From Anaerolineales bacterium (GTDB lineage: Bacteria; Chloroflexota; Anaerolineae; 4572-78; J111): a stretch of 64,000 nucleotides of DNA. Made by a program: the position numbers and the translations under genes. This document shows positions 16,100-26,000 of the stretch, one piece after another. The notes under the pieces were generated by a model that did not search any database, was not told the origin of the DNA, and saw nothing but the letters and a program-made list of their open reading frames with translations. The stretch spans positions 62,001 to 126,000 of the forward strand of contig JACKAU010000021.1 in assembly GCA_020634855.1 (NCBI GenBank), written 5' to 3'. How positions within the stretch are numbered: position 1 is the first letter of the stretch; each line of letters opens with the position of its first letter.

Positions 16100-19000
16100 T
16101 TAACGTTCGAAGCTGAGGAAATAAGTGCCGGCCAGGCTGACTGCTACAATGGCTTTCGCATCGGCGGAGCAGGCACAATCGAGCAGAGGTTCATCAACGA
16201 ATAGGGTGGTCAGACAGACGCCGGTGCGGGCGTCCCAGACTTTGGCGCTTTTATCGCGCGACACGGAGACGACGGTCTGCCCATCGGTGCTGATGGCGCA
16301 GCCGGTGACGGACATGCTGTGCCCGGTTAAGGTCAATCGTTCCTTTTGACGGTGCGCGTCCCAAACCTTAAGCGTCTGGTCGTACGAGGCCGAAACAATC
16401 GTGGCCCCGTCGGCGCTGATGGCGCATTTGTTGACCCAGGCGGTGTGTCCGGTTAGCATTCCCAGTTGTTCGCCGGTGAGCGGATTCCAGACCATTAGCG
16501 ATCCATCCCCGGAGGCCGATACCAGCGTTTGCCCATCGAAGCTCAGAGCGCAGGCGTTGACCCCCCGGGTATGCCCGACCAGGGTCGAACGCTCCCGGCC
16601 CGCATGCCCATCCCATACTTTAAGCGTTTTGTCATCCGACGCTGACACAATGATTGTACCGTCGGCATTGAGCGCGCAGCCGTTAACCGACCAGGTGTGG
16701 CCGGTCAATTTCCAAAGCTGGCTGAAGGTGCGCATATCCCAAACGATAATACTTTGATCCTGAGAAGAGGAGACCAACGCATTGCCGTCAGGGCAGATCT
16801 GGCAGTCGTTGATTTTGTGGGTATGGCCTGTAAGAGCTATGGTTTGAGAATGATTAGGAAAATTCCAAACATATAGCGTTTTGTTGGTTGAGGCCGAAAC
16901 CGCTACCCGGCCGTCGGCTGTCATAGTACAATTGTTGGCGGGAATTTGGTGACTGAGATCGGCCGGACGCGCCCGGCTGTGTTGGCAATCCCACACTTTG
17001 AGCGATTTATCATCGGAAGCCGAAATCAGGACGGTTCCATTTAAGGTCAGCGCGCAGTTGTTGACCAGACGGTTATGGTCGGTAAAGGTGGCGCGCTCCT
17101 GACCCGTAGCGGTCTCCCACACTTTTAGTAGATTATTGCCCAGGGCACAAGCCAGCAGCGAGCCGTCTTTATTAAGATCACAGTCATTGGCGCCGTGCCG
17201 GTCAGCCGCAAACATCATCCGCTCCCGGCCAGAGGCTACCTCCCACACCCCGACCGTTCCCCCCGATGAAGTGGCCGCGACCACGGCCCCATCGGCCGAG
17301 ATAGCGCAGGTGAAATTGATATCACGCTGGCTAAGGAAAGTCAGTTGATCGATGCCGGGGTTACGGAAGCGAAGTTGGGTGGAAAATTGCTCCCGGCCGG
17401 TGTGGATATCCCACACTTTGAGGAGACCATCATTGGAGATGGACGCCGCTATCGCGCCATTGGCGCTGATATCACAGCCGGTTACGGTCCGGCCGTGGCT
17501 GTCGAGTTCCAGATTTTCGGTCCGGGTTTTAGCGTTCCAAACTTTGACCGACGTATCTTTAGAGGCCGAGACCACGACTGAGCCGTCGGTGTTGATAGCG
17601 CAACTCGTGATACTGGCCTGGTGCGCTCGCCATGCGACCGATGGCTTTTCGGCTTGGAGGTCAACCAAAACCAGCCGGCCGTCGTTTAAGGCGTAGACGA
17701 CCGCGCCGCCGTCACCGCTAATGTCACAATCCCAAATTTCGGCCTCGGACTCTTCAAGTTGGAGGAGCTGGTTGCCGGTGACGGTATCCCACACGATCAG
17801 ACAGCCGTCTTTGCTGACCGATACGATTTTTGAGCCATCGTCACTGACCGCGCAGGCTAAAACGCCGGTAAGATGTCCCTTTATGGTGCGGATCAGATTT
17901 GAGTCGGGCAGATCGGGTACGGCGCATAGGGCGGTCAGCCGGGGTTTGGGCAGACGTGGTTCAGCCTCGGCCAGTAAATCGGCGGCTGTGGGTAGATGCA
18001 CCAGACGGCTTTGCAGCGTATTGGCAATTTGGTCAAGTGTGTCGCAGCGGGCCAAGATATGACTGGCTTGCGATAGCGCCCGGCGGATCGGGGTCAAATG
18101 CTGGTGATCAGGCGATACGGCCTCGGCCTTGAGCAAGTCGCTTTCGGCGTAATAGACGCCCCGCACTTTGATTTTGTTAATTAGATAGCCCAAATCTTTG
18201 ACGGTCGCCAACAGTTCTGAGGTACGCCCGGCTTCGACCAGATGGTAGAAAAGGTGGGTCCACATATAGACATCTTCAAAAGGTAAGTCGCTCCAGGCCC
18301 CAGTGTAAGCATCGAGCAGATGTTGGTGCAGTACCGCCATGTCGGTTGTTTGCCGGAAATTTAAATAGGTATGCATGGCCTTGTGAAGCCGGATGTAACG
18401 GCTGGTTAGATCGAATTGAGCCAGCAAAGACAGTTCGTAAAAGCGGGCGCACAACTCCTCCGTATCAAAATCATCCAGGTCGCCGGTAGCGCCCCATAGT
18501 TTTTCTAAAACAGTCAGAGGAATATTGACGCCCTCCGGAAAGATAGCCAACTCATCATAGCGGGCGCACTCGGTGAAATTAAGCAATCCCAAACTAATAT
18601 CCAACGCCTGAGCCACCGCCCGGCGCCGGCCGGCCGAATGTTCCACATCGAAGGCGGTGATGCCCTGGCTATCGAGCGCGTGGTTGGCGTAGTTGAGCGC
18701 CGCCGACAGCGGCTCATTATTATTGTGGACTCGATCCCGCAAAGTCCCGTTGGTGAGTTTGAGCAGCAGCGGCCACTCGCCCATCCGGTGGGCTAGTTGG
18801 CGGCGTTCGGTGAGATTGTCGTCGGGTAGGTCATAACTTAAGACCGCCACCGCCTCATCAAGCGACATGGGGCCGACTTTGATCGACGCCACTTCCAGGG
18901 GCAACGTTTCGGCATTGCGCGTGGTGATGATCCGGGCGCAGCGGTTGCCGCCCTGCAAGAAGGGTTTGAGGTGAACGGCGTTCCAGACATCATCGATTAC

Positions 19001-20176
19001 AATTAGGAGATCACGATCGGCGATGAGTTCGCCGAAACGAACCAGAGCAGCGTCGAGGCCGGTAAAGCCGGGGCGCTCGCCGCTTAGGATTTCGATCAAG
19101 TCGATGACATATTGACTTAAATCCCCGGGATTTTCTCCTAGTGTGACCCACAAGATGCCGTTGTCAAAAACCTGACGGATGTTTTCGTTGTGGCACAGCG
19201 CCGCTGCCAGTGTTGTTTTACCGTAACCGGTTGGACCGACTAGAGCGATGATGTTCGCCACCCCTTCGTCTCGTTCTCGATCAAAAATATGGTCAATCGT
19301 TTGCTCGAATAAGGCGCGGCGCTCGACGAAATTTTCCGGTATTTCTTCCGCCATAAAGGGGATGCGGGGAATTTGGCAGTTACCTCGCAAATCATCGAGC
19401 AGTTTGGACCATTCTAGATTTAGATTGTAGAAATGGACTTGACGAATCCAGCGCGGCAGTAGGGCAAAATTGAGGTCGTTATCCTCGAAGATAGGATAAA
19501 TACACACGCCCTGTTGGCAGGCGTGCCGCCACAAGCGGCGAATTAAATCAGAGGTGAGAGCGGCTTCGGTCATAACCAACACCAGAAAATCGACCCGATC
19601 GAGAGCCTGGGTGACGTGCTGCCACCACGTCCGGTCACCCTCCAGGGATGACAGATCACGCCAGGTGGCAATACCGGCGGCGTTAAGTTGTTGATGAATT
19701 TGGCCGGTCAGCGTGGCGCCATCCTGGCTCAAGGCGAAAACCAATACGCGCGGCGTTTCGGCGGCGGGTGACGGCGGCTCATCTTTGGCAGGAGCCGCCG
19801 CCGTAGAGCGGGCTTGACTGGCTAACTGTTTGGCAAAAGCCGTAAAGGCATCGAAATAGACGACGAATTGGTTGAGGACTTTCCCAATCTCGCCCCGGCG
19901 TACGCCTTGCGATACCAGCGTCTGGGCCACGACCAGGGGATCGTCGCCCCATTCTTGCACCATCCGCAGCACCGGCTTGGCCCGATCACCGGCAATTTGG
20001 TTGACACAGGCGATCGCCTCGAAGTCAAAATCTCGTATGGCCTGCCGAACGGGCCAAAAAATGCCGACGATGAGCAACTCGTACTTGAGATCAATTTCGT
20101 TATTGGCCGCTGCCAATTTAGCACATTCAACGAGCGAGTTGTTGATTTGGGCTTGCCACCGCTCGGAAAAGCTCAT
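16100..20176 (-). CDS. TIR-like / NB-ARC / WD40-repeat STAND protein (copy 2)
   Basis: The ATG at 20176 (GGAAGG upstream) matches the paralogue's N-terminus, giving 1358 residues; the 17 residues further upstream are probably untranslated. The architecture equals copy 1: helical domain 1-120, TIR-like 140-260, NB-ARC with Walker A GPTGYGKT at about 314-321 and LLIVIDDVWN, then WD40 repeats to the end. The TIR domain is degenerate. Its first strand reads RVLVFALSQDGA instead of RVFISYARKDA, and L215 (IRRLW) replaces the catalytic glutamate found at E209 of copy 1. It may therefore be a regulatory or decoy partner rather than an NADase. The two genes are tandem, in the same orientation, 200 bp apart. 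Confidence 0.87.
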   Translation of the reverse strand: MSFSERWQAQINNSLVECAKLAAANNEIDLKYELLIVGIFWPVRQAIRDFDFEAIACVNQIAGDRAKPVLRMVQEWGDDPLVVAQTLVSQGVRRGEIGKVLNQFVVYFDAFTAFAKQLASQARSTAAAPAKDEPPSPAAETPRVLVFALSQDGATLTGQIHQQLNAAGIATWRDLSSLEGDRTWWQHVTQALDRVDFLVLVMTEAALTSDLIRRLWRHACQQGVCIYPIFEDNDLNFALLPRWIRQVHFYNLNLEWSKLLDDLRGNCQIPRIPFMAEEIPENFVERRALFEQTIDHIFDRERDEGVANIIALVGPTGYGKTTLAAALCHNENIRQVFDNGILWVTLGENPGDLSQYVIDLIEILSGERPGFTGLDAALVRFGELIADRDLLIVIDDVWNAVHLKPFLQGGNRCARIITTRNAETLPLEVASIKVGPMSLDEAVAVLSYDLPDDNLTERRQLAHRMGEWPLLLKLTNGTLRDRVHNNNEPLSAALNYANHALDSQGITAFDVEHSAGRRRAVAQALDISLGLLNFTECARYDELAIFPEGVNIPLTVLEKLWGATGDLDDFDTEELCARFYELSLLAQFDLTSRYIRLHKAMHTYLNFRQTTDMAVLHQHLLDAYTGAWSDLPFEDVYMWTHLFYHLVEAGRTSELLATVKDLGYLINKIKVRGVYYAESDLLKAEAVSPDHQHLTPIRRALSQASHILARCDTLDQIANTLQSRLVHLPTAADLLAEAEPRLPKPRLTALCAVPDLPDSNLIRTIKGHLTGVLACAVSDDGSKIVSVSKDGCLIVWDTVTGNQLLQLEESEAEIWDCDISGDGGAVVYALNDGRLVLVDLQAEKPSVAWRAHQASITSCAINTDGSVVVSASKDTSVKVWNAKTRTENLELDSHGRTVTGCDISANGAIAASISNDGLLKVWDIHTGREQFSTQLRFRNPGIDQLTFLSQRDINFTCAISADGAVVAATSSGGTVGVWEVASGRERMMFAADRHGANDCDLNKDGSLLACALGNNLLKVWETATGQERATFTDHNRLVNNCALTLNGTVLISASDDKSLKVWDCQHSRARPADLSHQIPANNCTMTADGRVAVSASTNKTLYVWNFPNHSQTIALTGHTHKINDCQICPDGNALVSSSQDQSIIVWDMRTFSQLWKLTGHTWSVNGCALNADGTIIVSASDDKTLKVWDGHAGRERSTLVGHTRGVNACALSFDGQTLVSASGDGSLMVWNPLTGEQLGMLTGHTAWVNKCAISADGATIVSASYDQTLKVWDAHRQKERLTLTGHSMSVTGCAISTDGQTVVSVSRDKSAKVWDARTGVCLTTLFVDEPLLDCACSADAKAIVAVSLAGTYFLSFER

Positions 20177-20328
20177 TATTCCTTCCTTCATTCGACACCA
20201 AGGGCTGTACCTGGCATTGTACTGCAAGCCGATTGAGATTGCAACGCTTTATTAACATTCAAGCGGGCCGTCATAGCTTATCGGGGACGCTGCCAGGGAC
20301 GTGGTTATGCTAGCATTGGATTAGGCTG

Positions 20329-20337
20329 TGCTATAAT
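20329..20337 (+). promoter_or_regulatory. Extended -10 promoter for the pirin gene
   Basis: TGC followed by TATAAT (20332-20337), an ideal extended -10 element, 52 bp upstream of the start codon at 20389. No good -35 box is seen at the usual spacing, which is common for extended -10 promoters. Confidence 0.5.
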
Positions 20338-20388
20338 ATCATCATAGCGCTGGCGGGACTATTTAACTCCAAAAACGAGGCTTTGATA

Positions 20389-21186
20389 ATGGCAACCATC
20401 GAGGATTATTTCAAAACAACGATTACCGGCTTGGACCAGACGTCCAACCTACAATTTTATAAAGCGGACACCTTTCCGACGATCAATCCCATTCACTGGC
20501 TGGTATCCCATTTTGCGGTGGGTTCATACAGCCCATTGGGTAAGTTGAACGGGATGTTAACGGCTCACATGACCCAGATTGCGCCACGTAACGGCTTTGG
20601 CTGGCATCCGCATCGAGGGCTGGAGATTTACACGTATGTGGTCGAAGGTCAACTGTACCACGAAGACACCACCGGCGGCAGCGGCGTCATCACCGCCGGC
20701 GAGGTTCAGCGCATGTTTTCCGGCCAGTACATCGAACACCAGGAGTTGAATCTAACCGATCATTACACCCGGGTGATTCAAATCTGGTTTCTGACCCGGC
20801 CCGAGTTGTGGGACATCGAGCCGCATTACGAGCAAGTTAGCCTGGAAAAGATGCCGCCGCGCCAGGTGGGAGACGGCGTTGTACGCGAGATCATCGGCCC
20901 TAACCGTAATACGCAGGCGCATGTATCGGTGCGCTTGACCAGTACGCTGACGCCGGCCGGGGGGCAAACCACGGTAGAACTGCCCCAAGCCGGTGAAGAT
21001 TTGTTCCTTTATGTTGTTGATGGTGCAGGGCAACTTGAATCGACCGGCCTGCACCAAGATTTCGGCCGGTATGACGTAATCTTAGCCACGCCCCAAGCTG
21101 AGGCTCCGCTTTTGAAGGCGGGTGATAAACCGGTGAATTTTCTATCGTTTTATCTAGAGCCGTTTGTACCGGTGAAAAAAGTGTGA
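20389..21186 (+). CDS. Pirin family protein
   Basis: From the ATG with GAGG eight bases upstream, the protein has 265 residues, a bicupin. Near residue 67 it shows GWHPHRGLEIYTYVVEG and then HEDTTGGSGVITAGEVQRM and QYIEHQELN. These supply the His/His/His/Glu metal ligands of the pirin N-terminal cupin. The C-terminal cupin keeps the fold (LFLYVVDGAG) but not clear ligands, as in other pirins. Family members act as quercetin dioxygenase-like enzymes or redox-dependent regulators; the substrate here is unknown. It is a single-gene unit with its own extended -10 promoter, divergent from the STAND locus. Confidence 0.85.
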   Translation: MATIEDYFKTTITGLDQTSNLQFYKADTFPTINPIHWLVSHFAVGSYSPLGKLNGMLTAHMTQIAPRNGFGWHPHRGLEIYTYVVEGQLYHEDTTGGSGVITAGEVQRMFSGQYIEHQELNLTDHYTRVIQIWFLTRPELWDIEPHYEQVSLEKMPPRQVGDGVVREIIGPNRNTQAHVSVRLTSTLTPAGGQTTVELPQAGEDLFLYVVDGAGQLESTGLHQDFGRYDVILATPQAEAPLLKAGDKPVNFLSFYLEPFVPVKKV

Positions 21187-21322
21187 CGTGCGGCACACTT
21201 TAGGTGTGTCGTAGATCATAGAAATAACGCTCTAATTGAGGTATAATTTATGTTGTCCTTCTGGCGCAAAATACGCGCCCTTGCCAGAAAAACGTTATAT
21301 TTATTGGAAGAGCGGAAAATAA

Positions 21323-22390
21323 ATGAACTCCCACTATGGTTGTTGCCATCCTATTCAATGTATTTTGCCTCCCCATGTCGTCGAGGCGATCAAATTGCGC
21401 GGCGATGAAGAGCAACGCAAAATGGCTGAAGCTCTGGCCAAACAGGCCGAAGCAACGCGTGAATCCAGGCAAGAAGCTACCCCCCCCGATTCCTTTCTGG
21501 CCGCCCCGGTCTTAGCTATGGGCGTCGCTCCGGCCGTAAACCGGGAAGTGTATGACGGGAAAAGGCGAGCCACCTTGCCGGGTACACTTGTCCGGGCGGA
21601 GGGCGAAGACCCGGTCGATGATCCGGTCGTCAATCAGGTGTATGATCTAACCGGCGATGTGTTTAACCTGTACTTCGATATCTACCGCCGCAATTCGCTC
21701 GACGGCCAAGGCTCAACCATCGTCTCGACCGTCCATCACCGGCGGCGCTATAACAACGCCTTTTGGAACGGCACCCAAATGGCCTATGGCGACGGTGATG
21801 GCACTCTCTTCCAAACCTTTGTTGAAGCGTCGGTAGTGGGCCACGAGCTATCACACGCCGTAGTTCAATATTCCGGCGGGCTGGTTTATCGAGACCAGGC
21901 CGGCGCCCTCAACGAGAGCTTTGCCGATGTTTTTGGCAGCTTGTCCAAACAGTATACACTCCGGCAAACCGCTGCCGAAGCGGATTGGCTGGTCGGCCAG
22001 GGTATTCTCGGTCCGGACATCAACGGCGTGGCGCTGCGCTCGATGAAAGCGCCCGGTACGGCTTACGATGATTCAACTCTGGGTAAAGATCCTCAACCCT
22101 ATCATATGGACTTTTATCTGAACACCTCATCAGATAACGGTGGGGTCCATATTAACTCGGGTATTCCCAATCACGCTTTTTATTTAGTGTCTCAATATTT
22201 GGGCGGTTATGCCTGGGAAAAAGCGGGCCAGATCTGGTACGATACCATGCAAGTCATCAACAATCCCCTGGCCACGTTCAACGATTGGGCGGATAAAACT
22301 GTTGAAATGGCTCGTGAACGGTTTGGGGCCGGTAGTATGGAAACCGTCCTGACCCGGCGAGCCTGGAAACTGGTCGGTGTAGATCTATAA
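21323..22390 (+). CDS. M4 (thermolysin/protealysin-type) metallopeptidase
   Basis: A 355-residue protein. The zinc site HELSH is at residues 174-178 and the third ligand is in NESFAD (E198). A downstream GGVHINSGIPNHAFYLVSQ matches the M4 C-terminal domain with its catalytic histidine. There is no signal peptide. The short N-terminal part has a CHPIQCILPPH motif like the small propeptides of protealysin-type enzymes, with extra cysteines (C7, C8, C13). Such enzymes are made as cytoplasmic precursors that mature by propeptide removal. An emfourin-like gene starts 3 bp after the stop, matching the protealysin-inhibitor operon layout. A TATAAT at 21242 and a leader hairpin (TTCTGGC/GCCAGAA arms) lie upstream. 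Confidence 0.9.
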   Translation: MNSHYGCCHPIQCILPPHVVEAIKLRGDEEQRKMAEALAKQAEATRESRQEATPPDSFLAAPVLAMGVAPAVNREVYDGKRRATLPGTLVRAEGEDPVDDPVVNQVYDLTGDVFNLYFDIYRRNSLDGQGSTIVSTVHHRRRYNNAFWNGTQMAYGDGDGTLFQTFVEASVVGHELSHAVVQYSGGLVYRDQAGALNESFADVFGSLSKQYTLRQTAAEADWLVGQGILGPDINGVALRSMKAPGTAYDDSTLGKDPQPYHMDFYLNTSSDNGGVHINSGIPNHAFYLVSQYLGGYAWEKAGQIWYDTMQVINNPLATFNDWADKTVEMARERFGAGSMETVLTRRAWKLVGVDL

Positions 22391-22393
22391 CCT

Positions 22394-22711
22394 ATGAAAC
22401 TTTTTCTGCGAATTTTTACCGGCCAGGGCATTACTTTGCAAGGCGAGATCAACCTTTCTGACCTGCCTAATGATCTGGCCCGGCAAGTTCAAGCGACGTT
22501 AACACCGGAAAACTTAACGGCCGCCGCTGCTGCCCAACCCAATCCCCTCATGGTTGATGCTTCGGAATACGAATTGGTCATCCATCCCGACGATCCAAAT
22601 CAAACATCGCAGCGCTACGAACTGGTTGATGCCGACGACAATATCGATGTGCTTGAGGTTCTCGACGATATTATGCACGAAATTGTTCGCCGGAAAAAAG
22701 GCCAATCCTAA
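22394..22711 (+). CDS. Emfourin-like protealysin inhibitor (putative)
   Basis: A 105-residue acidic protein with only 3 bp between the protease stop and this start. It opens MKLFLRIFTGQGITLQGEI, has a DLP turn, a helix, a central YELVIHPDD strand, a YELVDADD strand and a final helix ending in RRKKG. This strand/helix order, the length, and the position directly after a protealysin-type gene match emfourin inhibitors. Sequence similarity is judged by eye and by context only. It probably restrains the cytoplasmic protease before release. If wrong, it is simply a small conserved partner of the protease. Confidence 0.6.
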   Translation: MKLFLRIFTGQGITLQGEINLSDLPNDLARQVQATLTPENLTAAAAAQPNPLMVDASEYELVIHPDDPNQTSQRYELVDADDNIDVLEVLDDIMHEIVRRKKGQS

Positions 22712-22824
22712 GGCGTTATCATCTCCGTTGTCTATGACTTCCACTAACTCTATGACTTGCTTCCAATTTGGGTTTGACCATCATTCTATTCAGCCCCCTG
22801 TCCACAATAAGTGTGATTGTACTG

Positions 22825-22885
22825 AAGTAACAAAGCTTGCTTTGGATATCGGAGCGACAAAGCTTGCTTTGTCATTTTTGATAAG
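22825..22885. repeat. Palindromic dispersed repeat, copy A
   Basis: Two hairpins, CAAAGC-TT-GCTTTG (22831-22844) and GACAAAGC-TT-GCTTTGTC (22856-22873), joined by GATATCGGAGC. A second copy with the same hairpins and GCTCCGATAT in inverted order lies at 26913-26970. It is in the 350-bp gap before the glucoamylase gene and resembles REP-type intergenic elements. Confidence 0.65.
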
Positions 22886-22977
22886 GTCAAAGTAATCTTC
22901 GACGCTCCAAACCTTTATTTATTGAGGAGTCAGACAGCCTCGACTGAGACGACATCGACAATGAAAATTGTGTTTCA

Positions 22978-23038
22978 CCCTCACCCCGTCGCTAGCGCGA
23001 CTCCCCTCTCCCTCAGGCAGAGGGGTTGGGGGTGAGGG
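22978..23038. repeat. Intergenic palindrome (CCCTCACCCC type)
   Basis: Left arm with CCCTCACCCC and CTCCCCTCTCCCTC, right arm with GAGGGGTTGGGGGTGAGGG. The arms pair imperfectly around AGGCA. This sequence style is a widespread bacterial intergenic repeat. It ends 22 bp before the glucoamylase start and could fold in the mRNA leader. Confidence 0.55.
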
Positions 23039-23060
23039 CTATTTTCAGAGGAGTTGACAA

Positions 23061-26000
23061 ATGAACTATAAAAAACTCATCACAGTTGGCCTCATCTTAT
23101 GTTTGTTCTGCCTGATCGGCCCGGCCCACGCGTTGGCGACGGGCGGCGGCGGCGCGTTTGGGGTGCCGGGAGCCGCTTCGACCTGGAGCTATGCCGGCAA
23201 ACAGGGGGTTGGCACAGCTTATGAACAGTACCAGGATAAGCTCTACAGCGACACCGGTCCCAGCGGCCCCATCTCCAAAGTCTGGTTCTCTATCGCCCAG
23301 GGGATTGTCACCGAGACCGCCTTTGGCCAGATTAACGAGGCCCAAATCAAAGACCTGCAATTCTTGGTCACCGGGGACGGGTTTTTTGATGAGGAAAAAG
23401 TCAATACGACCAGCCAGATCGACTACCTCTACACCGACAGCGCCGGGCGACCCCTATCGCTGGCTTATCGGGTGATTAATACCGACCCCGACGGCAAGTA
23501 CCAGATTGAAAAACATATCTTCACCGATCCGGATCGGCAATCCCTCTTTATGCGCGTTATCTTCACTGCCAACGACACCAACATCACCCCTTATATTCTG
23601 GTCAACCCTCACATGAATAACACCGGCTCCGGCGATGTCGGTTTTGTTAGTGAAGACTCGCTCAGTGCACGCGAGGGCGACAGTGTCTATATGACGCTCA
23701 AGAGCAGCCAGCCGTTTGGCGAGACCTCAGCCGGGTTTGTCGGCCAGTCTGACGGCTACACCGACCTCGATGATAACGGGGTAATGGATTGGAATTTCGA
23801 CTCGGCTGATGACGGCGGCGGCAATGTCGCTCTGACCGCTCAACTGCCTACCCTTAACAATGAGAGCGTCACCTTTGATGTGGTCGTTGGTTTCGGCGAC
23901 TCGCTGGAAGCGGCTACGGCTGCGGCTGACGGTTCGCTGAGTGACGGTTATACCGCCGTGCTGAACAAGTACAACGGCGTGGGCAGCGACATCGGTTGGG
24001 AAGATTATCTGGCCGGGCTGTCGAACCTGCCCGCCATGATCCCGCAGACCGGCGATGACGGCCACCTGCTCTACGCCAGCGCGATGGTTTTGAAAGCGCT
24101 AGAAGACAAGGAGAACGCCGGGGCTTTGATTGCCTCACTGTCGATCCCGTGGGGCGATACGATTTCGGCGGACGCCAGCGCTACCGGTTACCGGGCTGTC
24201 TGGCCGCGCGACTTCTACCAGGTGGCGATGGCGTTGCTGGCGCTAGGCGACACTCAAACGCCGCTGGTCTCCTTTGAATATCTCGATCACGTTCAGGTCG
24301 ATGCCAATACGCCCAATAACAGCGGCGCTACCGGCTGGTTCCTACAGAAGACGCCGGTGGACGGCACACTGGAGTGGTACCGGGTTCAACTCGATCAAAC
24401 CGCAATGCCGATTATGCTCGGCTGGAAATTGTGGCAGGCCGGCTTGTTGTCCGACAGTGAGATTACCGTCTGGTACAACACAATGCTCAAGCCCGCCGCC
24501 GAATTTCTGGCCAACGGCGGCCAGGTCCACCTGCTCGATAACAACGACACCATTACGCCGCCCCGCACTCAGCAGGAGCGGTGGGAGGAGCAGTTTGGCT
24601 ACTCGCCCTCAACCACGGCCGCGGTGATTACCGGCCTGTTGGCCGCGGCGGACATCGCCGAGAACGCCGCCGCCGACCCCGGTGCAGCCGCTTGGTACAA
24701 AACCAAGGCCGATGAGTTTGAGAGTACCGTTGAAACCTATATGTTCACGACCACCGGCACCCACGTTTCGGGTAACGATAACGGCCAATATTTTCTGCGT
24801 ATCACCCAAAACGAGGACCCCAATGATGGCGCTAATATCAACGGCAGCAACGGCAAGCCGGCTATTAATGAAAAAGAGGTGTTGGACGCCGGCTTTTTAG
24901 AGTTGGTCCGCTACGGCGTCCGGCGTCCCGATGATCCGGACGTTCTCGACTCGCTGGTGGAGGTGGATGATGAGACGCTGCCGGATAATCTGCGCCTCAA
25001 ATACGAGTTCACTTTCCCCGGCGATAGCACCGCCTACCCCGGCTGGCGGCGCTACGGCAACGACGGCTACGGCGAACGCACCGATGACGGCAGCAACTAT
25101 ATTGGCAGCGCCGGCGACCAGCGCGGGCGGGTTTGGCCCTTCTTCACCGGCGAACGAGGCCATTTTGAATTGGAATTGGCTAAAGCCAATGCCGGCGGCG
25201 CGCTCGACGCAGCCAGCGTGGCGGCCCTGCGCGATGTTTACGTTCGCGCCTTGGAAAACTATGCCAATGAAGGGCTGATGCTGCCGGAGCAAGTCTGGGA
25301 TGGCGTTGGAGTCAATGCGGCCCATAACTATACCACCGGCGAAGGCACCAACAGCGCCACTCCGCTGGCCTGGACCCACGCCGAGTATGTCAAACTGGTC
25401 AAATCGCTGACCGATCAAAATACTTGGGACTCGTACGCTATTGTGCGCGATCGATACGGTGAGACCGGCGGCTTGGCCTCGACCTATCCCCAGGTTTACT
25501 TCCGGGGGACGCCCAACACCTGGGGTACCACGCCGATGACGCTCACCGCCGATTACACCTGGGTCATTACCCCCACCTTTGGCAGCGCCGGCAACGAGCG
25601 CTTCAAGCTTGACATCAACGGCGACTGGTCGCTCAATTTCGGCGACAACCAACCCGACGGCATCGCCGACCAGGGCGGAGCCGATATCCCTATTACCGAG
25701 GGCGCCGGCGACTACACCATTACCTTCAATGACCAGACCAACGCCTACACGGTTATCAAACAGGGCGGTGGCGGCGGCTTTGCTTCGATGTACCCCCAAG
25801 TCTACTTCCGGGGGACCCCCAATACCTGGGAAACCACGCCGATGACCCTGGTGGCCGACAATACCTGGTCGATCAACGTTACCTTCGGCAATACTCCCAG
25901 CGAACGCTTCAAGTTTGACATCAACGGCGACTGGACGCTCAACTTCGGCGACAACCAACCCGATGGCATCGCCGACCAAACCGGCAACGATATTCTGATT

